From: Pseudomonas bohemica
GTDB lineage: Bacteria > Pseudomonadota > Gammaproteobacteria > Pseudomonadales > Pseudomonadaceae
DNA: 64,000 nucleotides
Assembly (NCBI RefSeq): GCF_002934685.1
Contig: NZ_NKHL01000104.1
Span: 1-64,000, forward strand
Direction of reading: 5' to 3'
The notes under the pieces are model-generated. The model was not told the DNA's origin, ran no database searches, and saw only the letters and a list, made by a program, of their open reading frames with translations. Below, one piece after another: positions 46,952 through 59,337 of this stretch. A program made the translations under genes and the position numbers. Positions within the stretch are counted from its first letter, which is position 1. Each line of letters opens with the position of its first letter.

Positions 46952-48762
46952 GGAGCGGTGTCCGGCAGACGCTGAACCTTGCCGTCGACGAACTGTGCCC
47001 ACGGCAGTTGGCGTTCGATGCGCTGACCCTGACCAATCGCCAGGCTACCGGACAGGCCGTCGATGCGGCTTTCAGGCAGGGTTTTCAGCTGGGTCAGGCG
47101 CGGGGCCAGGCGATAGGCATCGATGCCCATAGCGTATAGGCGGCCCAGGCTACCGGATGCTTGCGGCCATTGCGCGGTGACTTGCTGGCGTAGCGGATCG
47201 TTGGCGTTCAGCAGCCAAGGGGTTTCGCAGAAACGCACGCCACTCAGGTCGTTGTACATCGCCTGATCGTTGCTATTGGTGAACAGGTGCGAGGTGGCAT
47301 AGACCGGAACGTCACCAGCGTACTGGAAGACCATCGTCGGTTTGATCTGTTGAGCCTGCTGCGGCGTTGCGGCCAGGAACATGAAATCCACGTCCTGACG
47401 ACGACTCGGCTGCGCGGCCATTTGTGCGCCGGTGGTGCTTTGCAGGCGCTGAGCGCGACCTTCGCTGTTACGCAGTTGGAACAGATCGGCCACTTGCTGG
47501 GCCAGCGCAACGGGCTGATCGATGCGCTCGACACCCAGGAATGTGCCTCCCTTGGCTTGCCAGCTCTGACGGAAAGCGTCGAGAACGCGGTCGCCCCATT
47601 CGCCTTTTGGCACCATGGCCACTGCGCTGCGCTTACCATCGGCCCAAGCGCGACGCGCTACTTCACGGGCTTCGTCTTCGGCTGCGAGACCGAACTGGAA
47701 CAACTCAGCCGGGCCTTGAGCGGTTGAGTCGCTGTAGTTCAGGGCAAGGGTCGTGATCGGCAACTGTTGATGGGTGCTCAACTGTTTGACCAGCGGCTTT
47801 TCCAGTGGACCGACGACCAGTTGAACACCGGCCGCCTTGGCTTGGGCGTAGAACGCGTCCATGGATGTCACGCGGGAACTGTCGAACACATCGATGGCTG
47901 GCGGATTCTGGCCCGCCTGCTGCGCTTGATAGTGAGCAGCCATGAAGCCGTCGCGCAACGCTCGGGATACCGAGGCCAACGGGCCTTCCTGTGGCAGCAG
48001 CAGGGCAATTCTGGTCAGTGGCTCGCTTTTCAGTTCGCGCAGTTGCGCCAGTGTGGTCGGGAGTTGGCGCGCCGCAGGGTGTTGCGGGTTCTGTGCTTTC
48101 CAGTTGTCGATGGCAGCCTGCTGTTGTTCCAGGGTGCCGGCGCCTTTAACCGCGCGGGCCAGGCTCAGCCAGCCGCCCATGTCGTCGTTGGAGGTGCTTT
48201 GCAGTTGCTCAGGTGGCAGGGCGGCGACCAAGGTCCAGATCGCGTCGTTGTTGGCGCTCAAGGCATCGCCTTGCAGCAGGGGCCCCATGAACACGCGCTC
48301 ACTGGCTGCGGCAAGTGTCTGGCCATCGGCCTCGAGTGCGCGGGCGCGAACGGTGTGGGTGCGGGTCTGCAGATCGACCGGCATCTCACCCAGATGCTGC
48401 ATGCTTGGGTGGTTGAGCGCGGTCAGGGCCGCTTTTGGCTGACTGCGACCCAGCGCGAGCTCGGCGGACAGAGTGTTGGCGTAGATTTGCTTGTCGGTCT
48501 TGAGCTGATCCATCTGGACCTGCTCAAGGATGCTTGCCGCGCGACCAGGGTTGTTCTGGCGGGCGGCCAGATCGGCAGCGGTCAGGCGCAACAAGGCAGC
48601 CTGGTCAGGCGTCTTGGCAGCAGTGGCTTGCTCGAGCAGTTGCTCGATGCTGGCGTCGGGTGTGCGTGGCAGTTCGCCAAGGCTGGAGGAGGGCGAACCG
48701 GCGCAAGCGGCCAACAAGGCAGCCAGGCAGAGGGCAGATAACAGCCGCAGGCAAGCGATCAT
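46948..48762 (-). CDS. lpoA: LpoA, outer-membrane activator of penicillin-binding protein 1A
   Basis: LpoA is an outer-membrane lipoprotein that reaches through the periplasm to stimulate PBP1A peptidoglycan synthesis. From ATG 48762 (AGGAA upstream) it has 604 residues. A lipobox LAAC (C20) is followed by an N-terminal TPR-like helical region (about 35-270) and a C-terminal periplasmic-binding-like domain. A 654-residue frame from 48912 lacks the signal peptide at its start and was rejected. It is divergent from rsmI. Confidence 0.94.
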   Translation of the reverse strand: MIACLRLLSALCLAALLAACAGSPSSSLGELPRTPDASIEQLLEQATAAKTPDQAALLRLTAADLAARQNNPGRAASILEQVQMDQLKTDKQIYANTLSAELALGRSQPKAALTALNHPSMQHLGEMPVDLQTRTHTVRARALEADGQTLAAASERVFMGPLLQGDALSANNDAIWTLVAALPPEQLQSTSNDDMGGWLSLARAVKGAGTLEQQQAAIDNWKAQNPQHPAARQLPTTLAQLRELKSEPLTRIALLLPQEGPLASVSRALRDGFMAAHYQAQQAGQNPPAIDVFDSSRVTSMDAFYAQAKAAGVQLVVGPLEKPLVKQLSTHQQLPITTLALNYSDSTAQGPAELFQFGLAAEDEAREVARRAWADGKRSAVAMVPKGEWGDRVLDAFRQSWQAKGGTFLGVERIDQPVALAQQVADLFQLRNSEGRAQRLQSTTGAQMAAQPSRRQDVDFMFLAATPQQAQQIKPTMVFQYAGDVPVYATSHLFTNSNDQAMYNDLSGVRFCETPWLLNANDPLRQQVTAQWPQASGSLGRLYAMGIDAYRLAPRLTQLKTLPESRIDGLSGSLAIGQGQRIERQLPWAQFVDGKVQRLPDTAP

Positions 48763-49017
48763 GTCTATGTTCCTGATACTTGAGCAAATTAGCGTGGAAT
48801 TGTACCCAAGCACTGGCCGGGGCGCGATGTTGTAGGCGTTAAGGCGCTGATATTGGTCGCCCCGAAGCGCTATCGAGCGTTTCAGGCAGTAGTTTGTCCT
48901 GGGTCGGGGCAACGGCCTGCATGTGTGAGCGTATGTGTCGGTCCATTGTTCAATCTCCCTGTTTGCATCGCCTTAACCTGTACAATGCAGGCTTTAATCG
49001 AACATGAGGTGTGCGCT

Positions 49018-49890
49018 TTGACTGCTCCGGGTGCTTTGAATTCCACTACGGGCTCGCTTTATGTGGTGGCCACGCCGATCGGCAACCTGGATGACATGAG
49101 CGTGCGTGCCTTGAAGGTGTTGCGTGGGGTGTCGCTGATTGCGTCTGAAGATACCCGGCATTCGTTACGACTGATGCAGCATTTTGGCATCGCGACCCCC
49201 TTGGCTGCGTGCCACGAGCACAACGAGCGCGAAGAAGGCAGTCGCTTCATTGCGCGTTTGCAGGCAGGCGATGACGTCGCGCTGATTTCCGATGCCGGAA
49301 CCCCACTGATCTCCGATCCCGGTTACCACTTGGTGCGTCAGGCGCGGGCGGCTGGCATTCAGGTCGTGCCGGTACCGGGGGCCTGTGCACTGATCGCGGC
49401 GTTGTCTGCGGCGGGGCTGCCGTCTGATCGTTTTATCTTCGAAGGCTTTCTCCCGGCCAAATCGGTGGGACGCAAGGCCCGTCTGGAGTTGCTCAAGGAA
49501 GAACCGCGCACGGTGATCTTCTATGAAGCGCCGCACCGTATTCTGGAATGCCTGCAGGATCTCGAGGAAATCTTCGGCGCTGAACGTCCGGCAGTGCTCG
49601 GCCGCGAATTGACCAAAACTTTCGAAACCCTCAAGGGTCTGCCTTTGGGAGAGCTTCGCGCTTTCGTCGAGAGCGACAGCAATCAGCAGCGCGGTGAATG
49701 CGTGGTGCTGGTGGCGGGGTGGAGTGAGCCGGAAGGCGAGGACGCCATTGGTGCCGAGGCGCGGCGGGTGCTGGATTTGCTGCTGCAGGAAATGCCGCTT
49801 AAACGTGCGGCGGCAGTGGCAGCCAAAATCACCGGGGTGCGCAAGAATCTGTTGTATCAAGTGGCGCTGGAGAAGCAGAAGGGGGAATGA
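49018..49890 (+). CDS. rsmI: 16S rRNA (cytidine1402-2'-O)-methyltransferase
   Basis: RsmI methylates the ribose of C1402 in the ribosomal P site. The tetrapyrrole-methylase fold is seen in LYVVATPIGNLDDMSVRAL, LISDAGTPLISDPG and the VPVPGACALIAAL segment. A TTG at 49018 with GAGGTG 6 bases upstream gives 290 residues and is preferred. The ATG at 48985 overlaps a TACAAT -10-like box, so the transcript probably starts after it. It is divergent from lpoA and followed by rnpB. Confidence 0.93.
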   Translation: MTAPGALNSTTGSLYVVATPIGNLDDMSVRALKVLRGVSLIASEDTRHSLRLMQHFGIATPLAACHEHNEREEGSRFIARLQAGDDVALISDAGTPLISDPGYHLVRQARAAGIQVVPVPGACALIAALSAAGLPSDRFIFEGFLPAKSVGRKARLELLKEEPRTVIFYEAPHRILECLQDLEEIFGAERPAVLGRELTKTFETLKGLPLGELRAFVESDSNQQRGECVVLVAGWSEPEGEDAIGAEARRVLDLLLQEMPLKRAAAVAAKITGVRKNLLYQVALEKQKGE

Positions 49891-49911
49891 TCGATCCCCG
49901 TCGGCCCTTCC

Positions 49912-49917
49912 TATAAT
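49912..49917 (+). promoter_or_regulatory. candidate rnpB promoter -10 box
   Basis: A perfect TATAAT lies 58 bases before the mature RNase P RNA. The -35 at 17 bp is weak, so the match is tentative. A 5' leader of about 50 bases would be processed. Confidence 0.4.
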
Positions 49918-49971
49918 CTGCGACAGGCTTATTAAAGCTTGTTCTTGTGGCGCCCTGCCATTAACCTTGGC

Positions 49972-50335
49972 GGCGGAGAGTCGATTGGACAGTCGCTGCC
50001 TTTCATTGTTCCGCAATGAAGGGGGGAGGAAAGTCCGGGCTCCATAGGGCAGAGTGCCAGGTAACGCCTGGGAGGCGCGAGCCTACGGAAAGTGCCACAG
50101 AAAATAACCGCCTAAGCGCTTCGGTGCCGGTAAGGGTGAAAAGGTGCGGTAAGAGCGCACCGCACGTCTGGCAACAGTTCGTGGCTAGGTAAACCCCACT
50201 CGGAGCAAGACCAAATAGGGTTCCTAGGCGTGGCCCGCGCTGGAACCGGGTAGGTTGCTAAAGATGTCCAGTGATGGCCGTCGTAGAGGAATGACTGTCC
50301 TCGACAGAACCCGGCTTACAGATCGACTCTCCACC
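49972..50335 (+). ncRNA. rnpB: RNase P RNA, catalytic subunit (type A)
   Basis: This ribozyme trims the 5' leaders of pre-tRNAs. The P1 helix pairs GGAGAGTCGAT (49975-49985) with ATCGACTCTCC (50322-50332). Conserved core blocks are present: GAGGAAAGTCCGGGCTCC after P3, the ACAGAAAATAACCGCC loop, AGGGTGAAAAGGTGCGGTAAGAGCGCACC (positions about 50135-50162) and the 3' block with AGATCGACTCTCC. Ends are given to within a few bases. Confidence 0.95.
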
Positions 50336-50641
50336 TCCTTTATCTCCCCTCGTTTGTACCGTTTCTCCCTCCGTGTAATGCCAAAAAAATCTTAAACCTC
50401 ACAAAACACTTTAAGTTTTGCCCTTATCTTTTTGAGTTCCCTCGGATTTATCGATGGGAACGCTCCGAATATTTCCAAAACTCCTCTGTTACTCATCGTA
50501 AATCTCCGTCCTGTAAGGGTTTTCCTTAAGAAGTCGCCTTGACGGTGTGGTGGGCGCATTCCTATAGTGTGCGCAAGTGGCGGAAAGTGGCGTGAAGTGG
50601 GTTTTTTGACCGCAAAACGATAATATTCGGAGAAAGCGCCT
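50336..50641. other. 306-bp spacer carrying the mraZ promoter region
   Basis: No gene is credible between rnpB and mraZ. The right part holds the promoter and operator listed separately. The left part is AT-rich compared with its neighbours and shows no further motif I could identify. Minus-strand open frames here lack coding signs. Confidence 0.6.
50539..50602 (+). promoter_or_regulatory. mraZ (dcw) promoter with triple TGGNN MraZ-type operator
   Basis: TTGACG (50539-50544), an 18-bp spacer and TATAGT (50563-50568) form a sigma-70 promoter. Immediately downstream are three TGG repeats at exactly 10-bp spacing: TGGCG 50578, TGGCG 50588 and TGGGT 50598. E. coli MraZ binds TGGGN direct repeats separated by 5 bp to repress its own operon; these have the same spacing, with the first two repeats deviating at the fourth base. 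Autoregulation by MraZ is inferred. Confidence 0.75.
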
Positions 50642-51097
50642 GTGTTCCGTGGTGCAAACGCAATCAATCTCGACGCAAAGGGCCGTCTCGCTATGCCGAG
50701 CAGGTACCGTGACGAGTTGGATTCGCGTAGCTCCGGCCAATTGATCGTGACCATTGATACCGTCGACCCATGCTTGTGCATCTATCCGCTCCCCGAATGG
50801 GAACTGATCGAAGCCAAATTGCGTGAGCTCGCCACATTTCGTGAAGAGAACCGTCGCCTGCAGCGACTGTTGATCGGTAATGCGGTTGATCTGGAACTCG
50901 ATGGCAGCGGGCGTTTTCTGGTGCCTCCGCGTTTGCGTGATTACGCCAAGCTCGATAAGCGAGTGATGCTGGTAGGCCAGCTCAACAAGTTTCAACTGTG
51001 GGATGAGGACGCCTGGAACGCACTTGCTGATGCGGACCTTGCGGCTATTCAAAAACCGGGCGCGATGCCTGATGAACTGCGTGATTTGATCTTGTGA
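50642..51097 (+). CDS. mraZ: MraZ, transcriptional repressor of the dcw cluster
   Basis: MraZ is a DNA-binding protein with two SpoVT/AbrB-like repeats that represses the division and cell-wall cluster. The 151-residue product starts at GTG 50642 with a GGAG site about 9 bases upstream. The first repeat includes [22 protein letters not shown] and the second includes [17 protein letters not shown]. It forms a ring-like oligomer in relatives. It is the first gene of the dcw cluster and overlaps rsmH by four bases. Confidence 0.96.
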   Translation: MFRGANAINLDAKGRLAMPSRYRDELDSRSSGQLIVTIDTVDPCLCIYPLPEWELIEAKLRELATFREENRRLQRLLIGNAVDLELDGSGRFLVPPRLRDYAKLDKRVMLVGQLNKFQLWDEDAWNALADADLAAIQKPGAMPDELRDLIL

Positions 51098-52037
51098 CTA
51101 CGAATAGCGGCTTTACCCACATCACCGTACTGCTCGAAGAAGCCGTCGAGGCTCTCGCGGTGCGTGCCGATGGCTGCTATCTGGACGGCACTTTCGGGCG
51201 AGGCGGACACAGCCGTCTTATATTGCAGAACCTGGGGCCGGATGGCCGGCTTCTCGGATTCGATAAAGATCCTCAAGCGATTGCCACGGGGCAAGCGCTG
51301 GCGGCCGAAGACGGCCGCTTTGTCATTGTGCAGCGCAGTTTTGCCGAGTTGGGCTCCGAGGCTCTGGAACGGGGCATTGCAGGCAAAGTCAGCGGCATCC
51401 TGCTTGATCTTGGCGTTTCCTCGCCGCAGTTGGACGACCCTGAGCGCGGATTCAGTTTCATGAACGATGGCCCGCTGGACATGCGAATGGACCCGTCTCG
51501 CGGGGTCAGTGCCGCTGAGTTCGTCAACTCCGCACCTGCCGAAGAGATCGCCCGCGTCTTCAAGGAATACGGTGAGGAGCGTTTCGCTAAACGCATGGCT
51601 GGCGCTGTCGTTGCTCGTCGCGAAACCCAACCTTTCGAACGCACGGGCGACCTGGCCGAAGTATTGAAAGTCGCCAATCCTGCCTGGGAAAAGGGCAAGA
51701 ATCCGGCGACGCGTGCTTTTCAGGGTTTGCGCATTCACGTCAACAACGAACTCGGCGATCTGGAAGCCGGTCTCGAGGCGGCGCTGGAAACCCTGGAAGT
51801 GGGCGGCCGTCTGGCAGTCATCAGCTTCCATTCGCTGGAAGACCGCATCGTCAAACTGTTCATGCGCAAGCTGGTCAAGGGCGAGGCAGACAACATGCCG
51901 CGCAACCTGCCAATCCGCCATCAGGCATTCGAGCCGCGCATCAAGCTGATCGGCAAGGCTCAATTCGCCTCCGACGAAGAAACCCGCGCCAACCCACGTT
52001 CGCGCAGCGCTGTCATGCGTGTTGCGGAGAAACTACG

Positions 52038-52041
<4 letters not shown>
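51094..52041 (+). CDS. rsmH: 16S rRNA (cytosine1402-N4)-methyltransferase
   Basis: RsmH (MraW) methylates N4 of C1402 in 16S rRNA, the same nucleotide whose ribose is methylated by RsmI encoded just upstream. The 315-residue protein has the AdoMet-binding motif [10 protein letters not shown] (31-40) and the conserved [13 protein letters not shown] and [10 protein letters not shown] segments. It begins at a GTG overlapping the mraZ stop (GTGA). Its own stop overlaps the ftsL start. Confidence 0.97.
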
Positions 52042-54075
<2,034 letters not shown>

Positions 54076-54076
<1 letters not shown>

Positions 54077-55539
54077 TGTCTTTCAACTTGAGCAAGATTT
54101 TCGCCCAGAGCGACCGAGACCTGTTGATTCGTGAGCTGACCCTGGACAGCCGCAAGGTGCGTCCGGGCGATCTGTTCCTGGCGATTCCGGGCCTGAAAGT
54201 CGACGGCCGCGATCACATCACGGACGCCATTGCTCACGGCGCAGCGGCCGTGGCCTATGAAGTCGAAGGCGCCAAAGTGCTGCCGATCACCGATATCCCG
54301 ATGATTCCGGTCAAGGGGCTGGCCGCGCAATTGTCGGACATCGCCGGACGCTTTTATGGCGATCCGAGCCGCAACCTCAATCTGGTCGGTGTAACCGGCA
54401 CCAATGGCAAGACCAGCGTCACCCAATTGATCGCCCAAGCGCTCGACAAGTTGGGCCAGCACTGCGGTCTCATCGGCACGCTGGGCACCGGCTTCTATAG
54501 CGAATTGAAAAGCGGGATTCATACCACGCCCGATCCGATTTCCGTGCAGGCGACCATTTACGACCTGAAAAAGGCCGGGGCCAAGGCCATCGCCATGGAA
54601 GTGTCGTCCCATGGCCTGGATCAGGGGCGCGTCACGGCGCTGGCATTCGATGTCGCAGTGATGACCAATCTTTCCCGCGACCATCTGGACTACCACGGCA
54701 CGATGGAGGCTTATGGCGCCGCCAAGGCCAAGCTGTTCGCCTGGAGTGACCTGAGTTGCCGCGTGATCAACCTCGACGATGAGTTCGGCCGCCAACTGGC
54801 CGCCAGACAACATGCATCGCGCCTGATCACCTACAGCCTTGAAGACAGCAGCGCTTATCTATTCTGCCGCGATGCGCATTTCGATGACGACGGTGTCCGC
54901 GCCACACTGGTGACCCCTCAGGGTGACCACGTCTTGCGCAGCAGCCTGTTGGGTCGTTTCAACCTGAGCAACGTGCTTGCGGCAGTTGGCGCTTTGCTGG
55001 GCCTGGACTACCCGCTTGACGACATTCTCAAAGTGCTGCCGAGCCTCGAAGGCCCTGTTGGCCGTATGCAGCGCCTTGGTGGCGGCGCGCATCCGCTTGT
55101 GGTGGTCGACTATGCCCACACCCCGGATGCGCTGGAAAAGGTTCTCGCCGCGCTACGCCCACACGCGAAAGGTCAGCTGACCTGCCTGTTCGGCTGCGGT
55201 GGTGATCGCGATCGCGGCAAGCGTCCGCTGATGGCCGAAGTGGTCGAGCGCCTGGCCGACAAGGTGCTGGTCACCGACGACAACCCGCGCACCGAAGACC
55301 CGGCACGCATTTTCGACGACATCCGCGCCGGTTTCAGCGCTATGGACAGCGTTGAGTTCGTGGCGGGTCGTGGTCAGGCCATCGCTCAGATCATCGCCCA
55401 GGCCCAGGCCGCCGACGTGGTCGTGTTGGCCGGCAAGGGGCATGAGGATTACCAGGAAATCGACGGCCAGCGTCATCCGTTTTCCGATCTTGAAGAAGCC
55501 GCCAGGGCACTGGACGCATGGAGGGCTGCGCATGCTTAG
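54076..55539 (+). CDS. murE: UDP-MurNAc-tripeptide synthetase (meso-diaminopimelate ligase)
   Basis: MurE adds the third amino acid to the peptidoglycan stem. The 487-residue ligase has the ATP P-loop TGTNGKTS (about 107-114). The DNPR motif at about 402-405 marks meso-diaminopimelate as the substrate rather than lysine. Start and stop overlap or abut ftsI and murF in the dcw operon: the murF start lies 8 bases inside the end of murE. Confidence 0.97.
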
Positions 55540-56902
55540 GCCACTTTCGTTCAGCGAACTGCTGCAGCCGCTCGACGCGCGTCGGGTCGGCGAAGATGCA
55601 AGCTTTAATGGCGTCAGTATCGATAGCCGCTCGATCAAGCCAGGGCAGTTGTTCGTGGCACTGACCGGCCCTAATTTCGACGGCCACGATTATCTCGATC
55701 AGGTGGCTGCCAAAGGTGCGGTCGGCGCATTGGTCGAGCGTGAGATTGCGGGCAGTACGCTGCCGCAACTGATCGTTGGCGATACCCGCAAGGCGCTGGC
55801 GCAGTTGGGCGCGATGAATCGCAACGCTTTCGTCGACAAGCCAGTGGCTGCAATCACCGGTTCCAGCGGCAAGACCACGGTCAAGGAAATGCTCGCCAGC
55901 ATTCTGCGTACCCGCGGTCCGGTGCTGGCGACGCGCGGCAATCTGAATAACGAGTTGGGCGTTCCGCTGACCCTGCTGGAGCTGGCGCCGGAGTTCGACG
56001 CGGCAGTCATCGAGCTGGGTGCCTCGCGCATCGGTGAAATCGCATTCACTGTCAGCCTGACCAAACCTCATGTTTCAGTGCTGACCAACGCCGGCACTGC
56101 ACATGTGGGCGAGTTCGGGGGACCTGACAAGATCGTCGAAGCCAAGGGCGAAATCATCGAAGGGCTCGACGCCCAAGGCACCGCGGTATTGAACCGCGAC
56201 GACAAGGCATTCGACATCTGGGTGGCCCGTGCTGGCGCGCGCAAGGTGCTGAGCTTCTCTACCAGGGACAGCGAAGCCGACCTGTATGCCAGTGATCTGG
56301 GCATCGACGCCCGTGGCTGCCCGGCCTTTACCCTGCACTGCCCGAGCGGTTCGGCGCAGGTGCAACTGAATTTGCTGGGCGCACACAACGTGGCTAACGC
56401 GTTGGCCGCCGCCGCCGCTGCCCACGCGCTGGGCGTCTCGCTGCCGGGCATCGTCTCCGGTCTCGACGGCGTTCAGCCGGTCAAGGGCCGCACCGTGGCG
56501 CAACTGGCGACCAACGGCATGCGGGTGATCGACGACACGTACAACGCCAACCCGACCTCCGTCGCAGCGGCTACTGACATCCTGGCCGGTTTTGCAGGCC
56601 GCAAAATTCTGGTGCTGGGCGATATCGGTGAACTGGGCGACTGGGCCGAGCAGGGCCATCGGGATGTCGGCGCTTATGCCGCGGGCAAGGTCGACGCGCT
56701 GTATGCCGTCGGTCCGTTGATGGCCCATGCGGTCAAGGCTTTCGGGCAGGATGCCCGCCATTTTGCAAGTCAGGCCGACCTGATCGAGGCGCTTGGCGCC
56801 GAGCAAGACAAGAACACCACCCTTTTGATCAAAGGTTCTCGCAGTGCCGCGATGGAAAACGTCGTGGCGGCTCTGTGTGCTACCAGCTTGGAGAAACATT
56901 AA
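55532..56902 (+). CDS. murF: UDP-MurNAc-tripeptide D-alanyl-D-alanine ligase
   Basis: MurF attaches D-Ala-D-Ala to complete the UDP-MurNAc pentapeptide. From ATG 55532 the enzyme has 456 residues with the P-loop GSSGKTT (about 110-116) and the [10 protein letters not shown] segment of the family. A longer frame from 55352 lies wholly inside murE and was rejected. Its stop overlaps the mraY start (TAATG). Confidence 0.97.
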   Translation: MLRPLSFSELLQPLDARRVGEDASFNGVSIDSRSIKPGQLFVALTGPNFDGHDYLDQVAAKGAVGALVEREIAGSTLPQLIVGDTRKALAQLGAMNRNAFVDKPVAAITGSSGKTTVKEMLASILRTRGPVLATRGNLNNELGVPLTLLELAPEFDAAVIELGASRIGEIAFTVSLTKPHVSVLTNAGTAHVGEFGGPDKIVEAKGEIIEGLDAQGTAVLNRDDKAFDIWVARAGARKVLSFSTRDSEADLYASDLGIDARGCPAFTLHCPSGSAQVQLNLLGAHNVANALAAAAAAHALGVSLPGIVSGLDGVQPVKGRTVAQLATNGMRVIDDTYNANPTSVAAATDILAGFAGRKILVLGDIGELGDWAEQGHRDVGAYAAGKVDALYAVGPLMAHAVKAFGQDARHFASQADLIEALGAEQDKNTTLLIKGSRSAAMENVVAALCATSLEKH

Positions 56903-57984
56903 TGCTGCTGCTGCTGGCCGAGTATCTGCAACAGTTCTACAAAGGCTTCGCGGTCTTCCAGTACCTGACCCTGCGCGGGATTCTTGGCGTGCTCACCGCA
57001 TTGTCACTCTCGCTGTGTCTCGGTCCGTGGATGATCCGTGCCCTGCAGAGCAAGCAGATCGGCCAATCCGTGCGTAACGACGGTCCGCAATCTCACTTGT
57101 CAAAATCCGGCACCCCGACCATGGGCGGTGCGCTGATTCTGTCCGCCATCGGGATCGCCACCCTGCTGTGGGCAGATCTCTCCAATCGCTACGTGTGGGT
57201 GGTGCTGATCGTCACGCTGCTCTTCGGTGGTATCGGCTGGGTTGACGACTATCGCAAAGTCATCGAGAAAAACTCGAAAGGGCTGCCAAGCCGCTGGAAG
57301 TATTTCTGGCAGTCGGTGTTCGGTCTGGGCGCTGCGATCTTCCTTTATATGACTGCGCAATCGCCGGTGGAAACCACGCTGCTGATCCCCATGCTCAAGG
57401 ACTTCAGTATCCCGCTGGGCATTGGCTTCGTGATCCTGACCTACTTCGTGATCGTCGGCTCCAGCAATGCGGTCAACCTGACCGATGGCCTGGACGGTCT
57501 GGCAATCATGCCAACGGTCATGGTCGGCGGCGCGCTGGGCATTTTCTGCTACCTGTCCGGCAACTCGAAATTCGCCGAATACTTGCTGATTCCTTATGTC
57601 CCGGGCGCGGGCGAGTTGATCGTGTTCTGCGGTGCGCTGATCGGTGCTGGCCTGGGCTTTCTCTGGTTCAACACCTATCCGGCCCAAGTCTTCATGGGTG
57701 ACGTCGGTGCGCTGGCGCTGGGCGCGGCCCTGGGCACCATCGCAGTCATCGTTCGTCAGGAAATCGTTCTGTTCATCATGGGCGGCGTGTTCGTGATGGA
57801 GACCCTGTCAGTCGTCATTCAGGTCGCATCCTTTAAATTAACCGGCCGCCGCGTTTTCCGTATGGCACCGATCCATCACCACTTTGAACTCAAGGGCTGG
57901 CCCGAGCCACGCGTGATCGTCCGTTTCTGGATCATCACTGTAATTCTCGTGCTGATCGGCCTTGCCACGTTGAAACTGAGGTAA
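56902..57984 (+). CDS. mraY: phospho-MurNAc-pentapeptide translocase
   Basis: MraY moves phospho-MurNAc-pentapeptide to undecaprenyl phosphate, forming lipid I at the inner membrane. The 360-residue protein has about ten transmembrane helices. Catalytic and substrate motifs include the [12 protein letters not shown] aspartates, the [13 protein letters not shown] segment and the [12 protein letters not shown] histidine cluster. From ATG 56902 it overlaps murF by one base; murD begins 6 bases after its stop. Confidence 0.98.
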   Translation: MLLLLAEYLQQFYKGFAVFQYLTLRGILGVLTALSLSLCLGPWMIRALQSKQIGQSVRNDGPQSHLSKSGTPTMGGALILSAIGIATLLWADLSNRYVWVVLIVTLLFGGIGWVDDYRKVIEKNSKGLPSRWKYFWQSVFGLGAAIFLYMTAQSPVETTLLIPMLKDFSIPLGIGFVILTYFVIVGSSNAVNLTDGLDGLAIMPTVMVGGALGIFCYLSGNSKFAEYLLIPYVPGAGELIVFCGALIGAGLGFLWFNTYPAQVFMGDVGALALGAALGTIAVIVRQEIVLFIMGGVFVMETLSVVIQVASFKLTGRRVFRMAPIHHHFELKGWPEPRVIVRFWIITVILVLIGLATLKLR

Positions 57985-57990
57985 GACAGA

Positions 57991-59337
57991 GTGTCACTGA
58001 TCGCTTCCGACCACTTCCGCATCATTGTCGGCCTCGGCAAGAGCGGCATGTCCCTGGTTCGCTTTCTGGCGAACCGGGGCGTGTCGTTTGCCGTCGCCGA
58101 TACGCGGGAGAATCCTCCGGAGCTGGCGACCTTGCGTCGTGACTACCCGCAGGTGGAAGTGCGTTGTGGTGAGCTGGATGTCGAATTCCTTTGCCGCGCT
58201 GACGAGCTGTACGTGAGCCCCGGTCTGGCGCTGGCGACGCCTGCATTGCAGCAGGCTGCGGCCCGTGGCGTGAAGCTGTCCGGTGATATCGAGCTGTTCG
58301 CGCGTAGCGCGAAAGCGCCGATCGTTGCCATCAGTGGCTCCAACGCAAAAAGCACAGTGACCACCCTGGTCGGCGACATGGCCCTAGCGGCTGGCAAGCG
58401 CGTGGCGGTGGGCGGCAACCTTGGCACGCCGGCGCTGGACCTGCTCAGCGACGACATCGAACTGTACGTCATGGAACTGTCGAGTTTTCAGCTGGAAACC
58501 ACCGATCAGCTGGGGGCCGAAGTCGCCACCGTACTCAACGTCAGCGAAGACCACATGGACCGCTACAGCGGCCTGCCGGCGTATCACCTGGCCAAGCACC
58601 GAATTTTCCGTGGCGCTCGTCAGGTCGTGGTCAATCGCCAGGACGCGCTGTCGCGACCATTGATCGGCGAAGGCGTGCCGTGCTGGACCTTTGGTCTGAA
58701 CAGACCTGACATCAATGGCTTCGGTCTGCGAGAAGAGAACGGCGAAAAGTACCTGGCATTCCAGTTCGACAACCTGATGCCGGTCAGCGAGCTGAAAATC
58801 CGCGGCGCCCACAATCAGGCCAATGCCCTGGCAGCGTTGGCCCTGGGGCATGCCGCCGGTCTACCGTTCGAGCCGATGCTCGAGGCGCTGCGCAGTTTTG
58901 CCGGGCTGGTTCATCGTTGCCAGTGGGTCCGCGAGCTGAGGGGTGTCAGTTATTACGACGACTCCAAGGCCACTAACGTCGGTGCCGCACTGGCGGCCAT
59001 CGAAGGGCTGGGTGCGGACATCAACGGCAAGCTGGTACTGATCGCCGGTGGCGATGGCAAGGGTGCGGATTTCTCCGCCCTCAAAGCCCCCGTTGCCACC
59101 CATTGCCGCGCCGTCGTCCTGCTGGGGCGCGACGCAGAACTGCTCGCCGCGACCTTCGGCGATTCGGTGCCTCTGATACGCGTCAAAACATTGGAAGAAG
59201 CTGTGCAACGTGCTGCCGAATTGGCTCTGGAAGGGGACGCCGTGTTGCTGTCCCCGGCCTGTGCAAGCCTGGATATGTTCAAGAATTTCGAAGAGCGCGG
59301 ACGTCTGTTCGCCCAGGCTGTGGGGGACTTGTCATGA
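57991..59337 (+). CDS. murD: UDP-MurNAc-L-alanine:D-glutamate ligase
   Basis: MurD adds D-glutamate to UDP-MurNAc-L-alanine. The 448-residue ligase starts at GTG 57991. It has an N-terminal Rossmann segment (IIVGLGKSGMS, about 11-21), the ATP loop SGSNAKST (about 115-122; the usual Gly before Lys is Ala here, as in other Pseudomonas MurD sequences as far as I recall), and YYDDSKATN. ftsW overlaps its end by four bases. Confidence 0.96.
   Translation: MSLIASDHFRIIVGLGKSGMSLVRFLANRGVSFAVADTRENPPELATLRRDYPQVEVRCGELDVEFLCRADELYVSPGLALATPALQQAAARGVKLSGDIELFARSAKAPIVAISGSNAKSTVTTLVGDMALAAGKRVAVGGNLGTPALDLLSDDIELYVMELSSFQLETTDQLGAEVATVLNVSEDHMDRYSGLPAYHLAKHRIFRGARQVVVNRQDALSRPLIGEGVPCWTFGLNRPDINGFGLREENGEKYLAFQFDNLMPVSELKIRGAHNQANALAALALGHAAGLPFEPMLEALRSFAGLVHRCQWVRELRGVSYYDDSKATNVGAALAAIEGLGADINGKLVLIAGGDGKGADFSALKAPVATHCRAVVLLGRDAELLAATFGDSVPLIRVKTLEEAVQRAAELALEGDAVLLSPACASLDMFKNFEERGRLFAQAVGDLS

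Noticed and set aside
48763..48912. 50-residue N-terminal extension of LpoA
   Set aside because: The lipoprotein signal and ribosome binding site place the start at 48762; the extension overlaps the lpoA-rsmI spacer.
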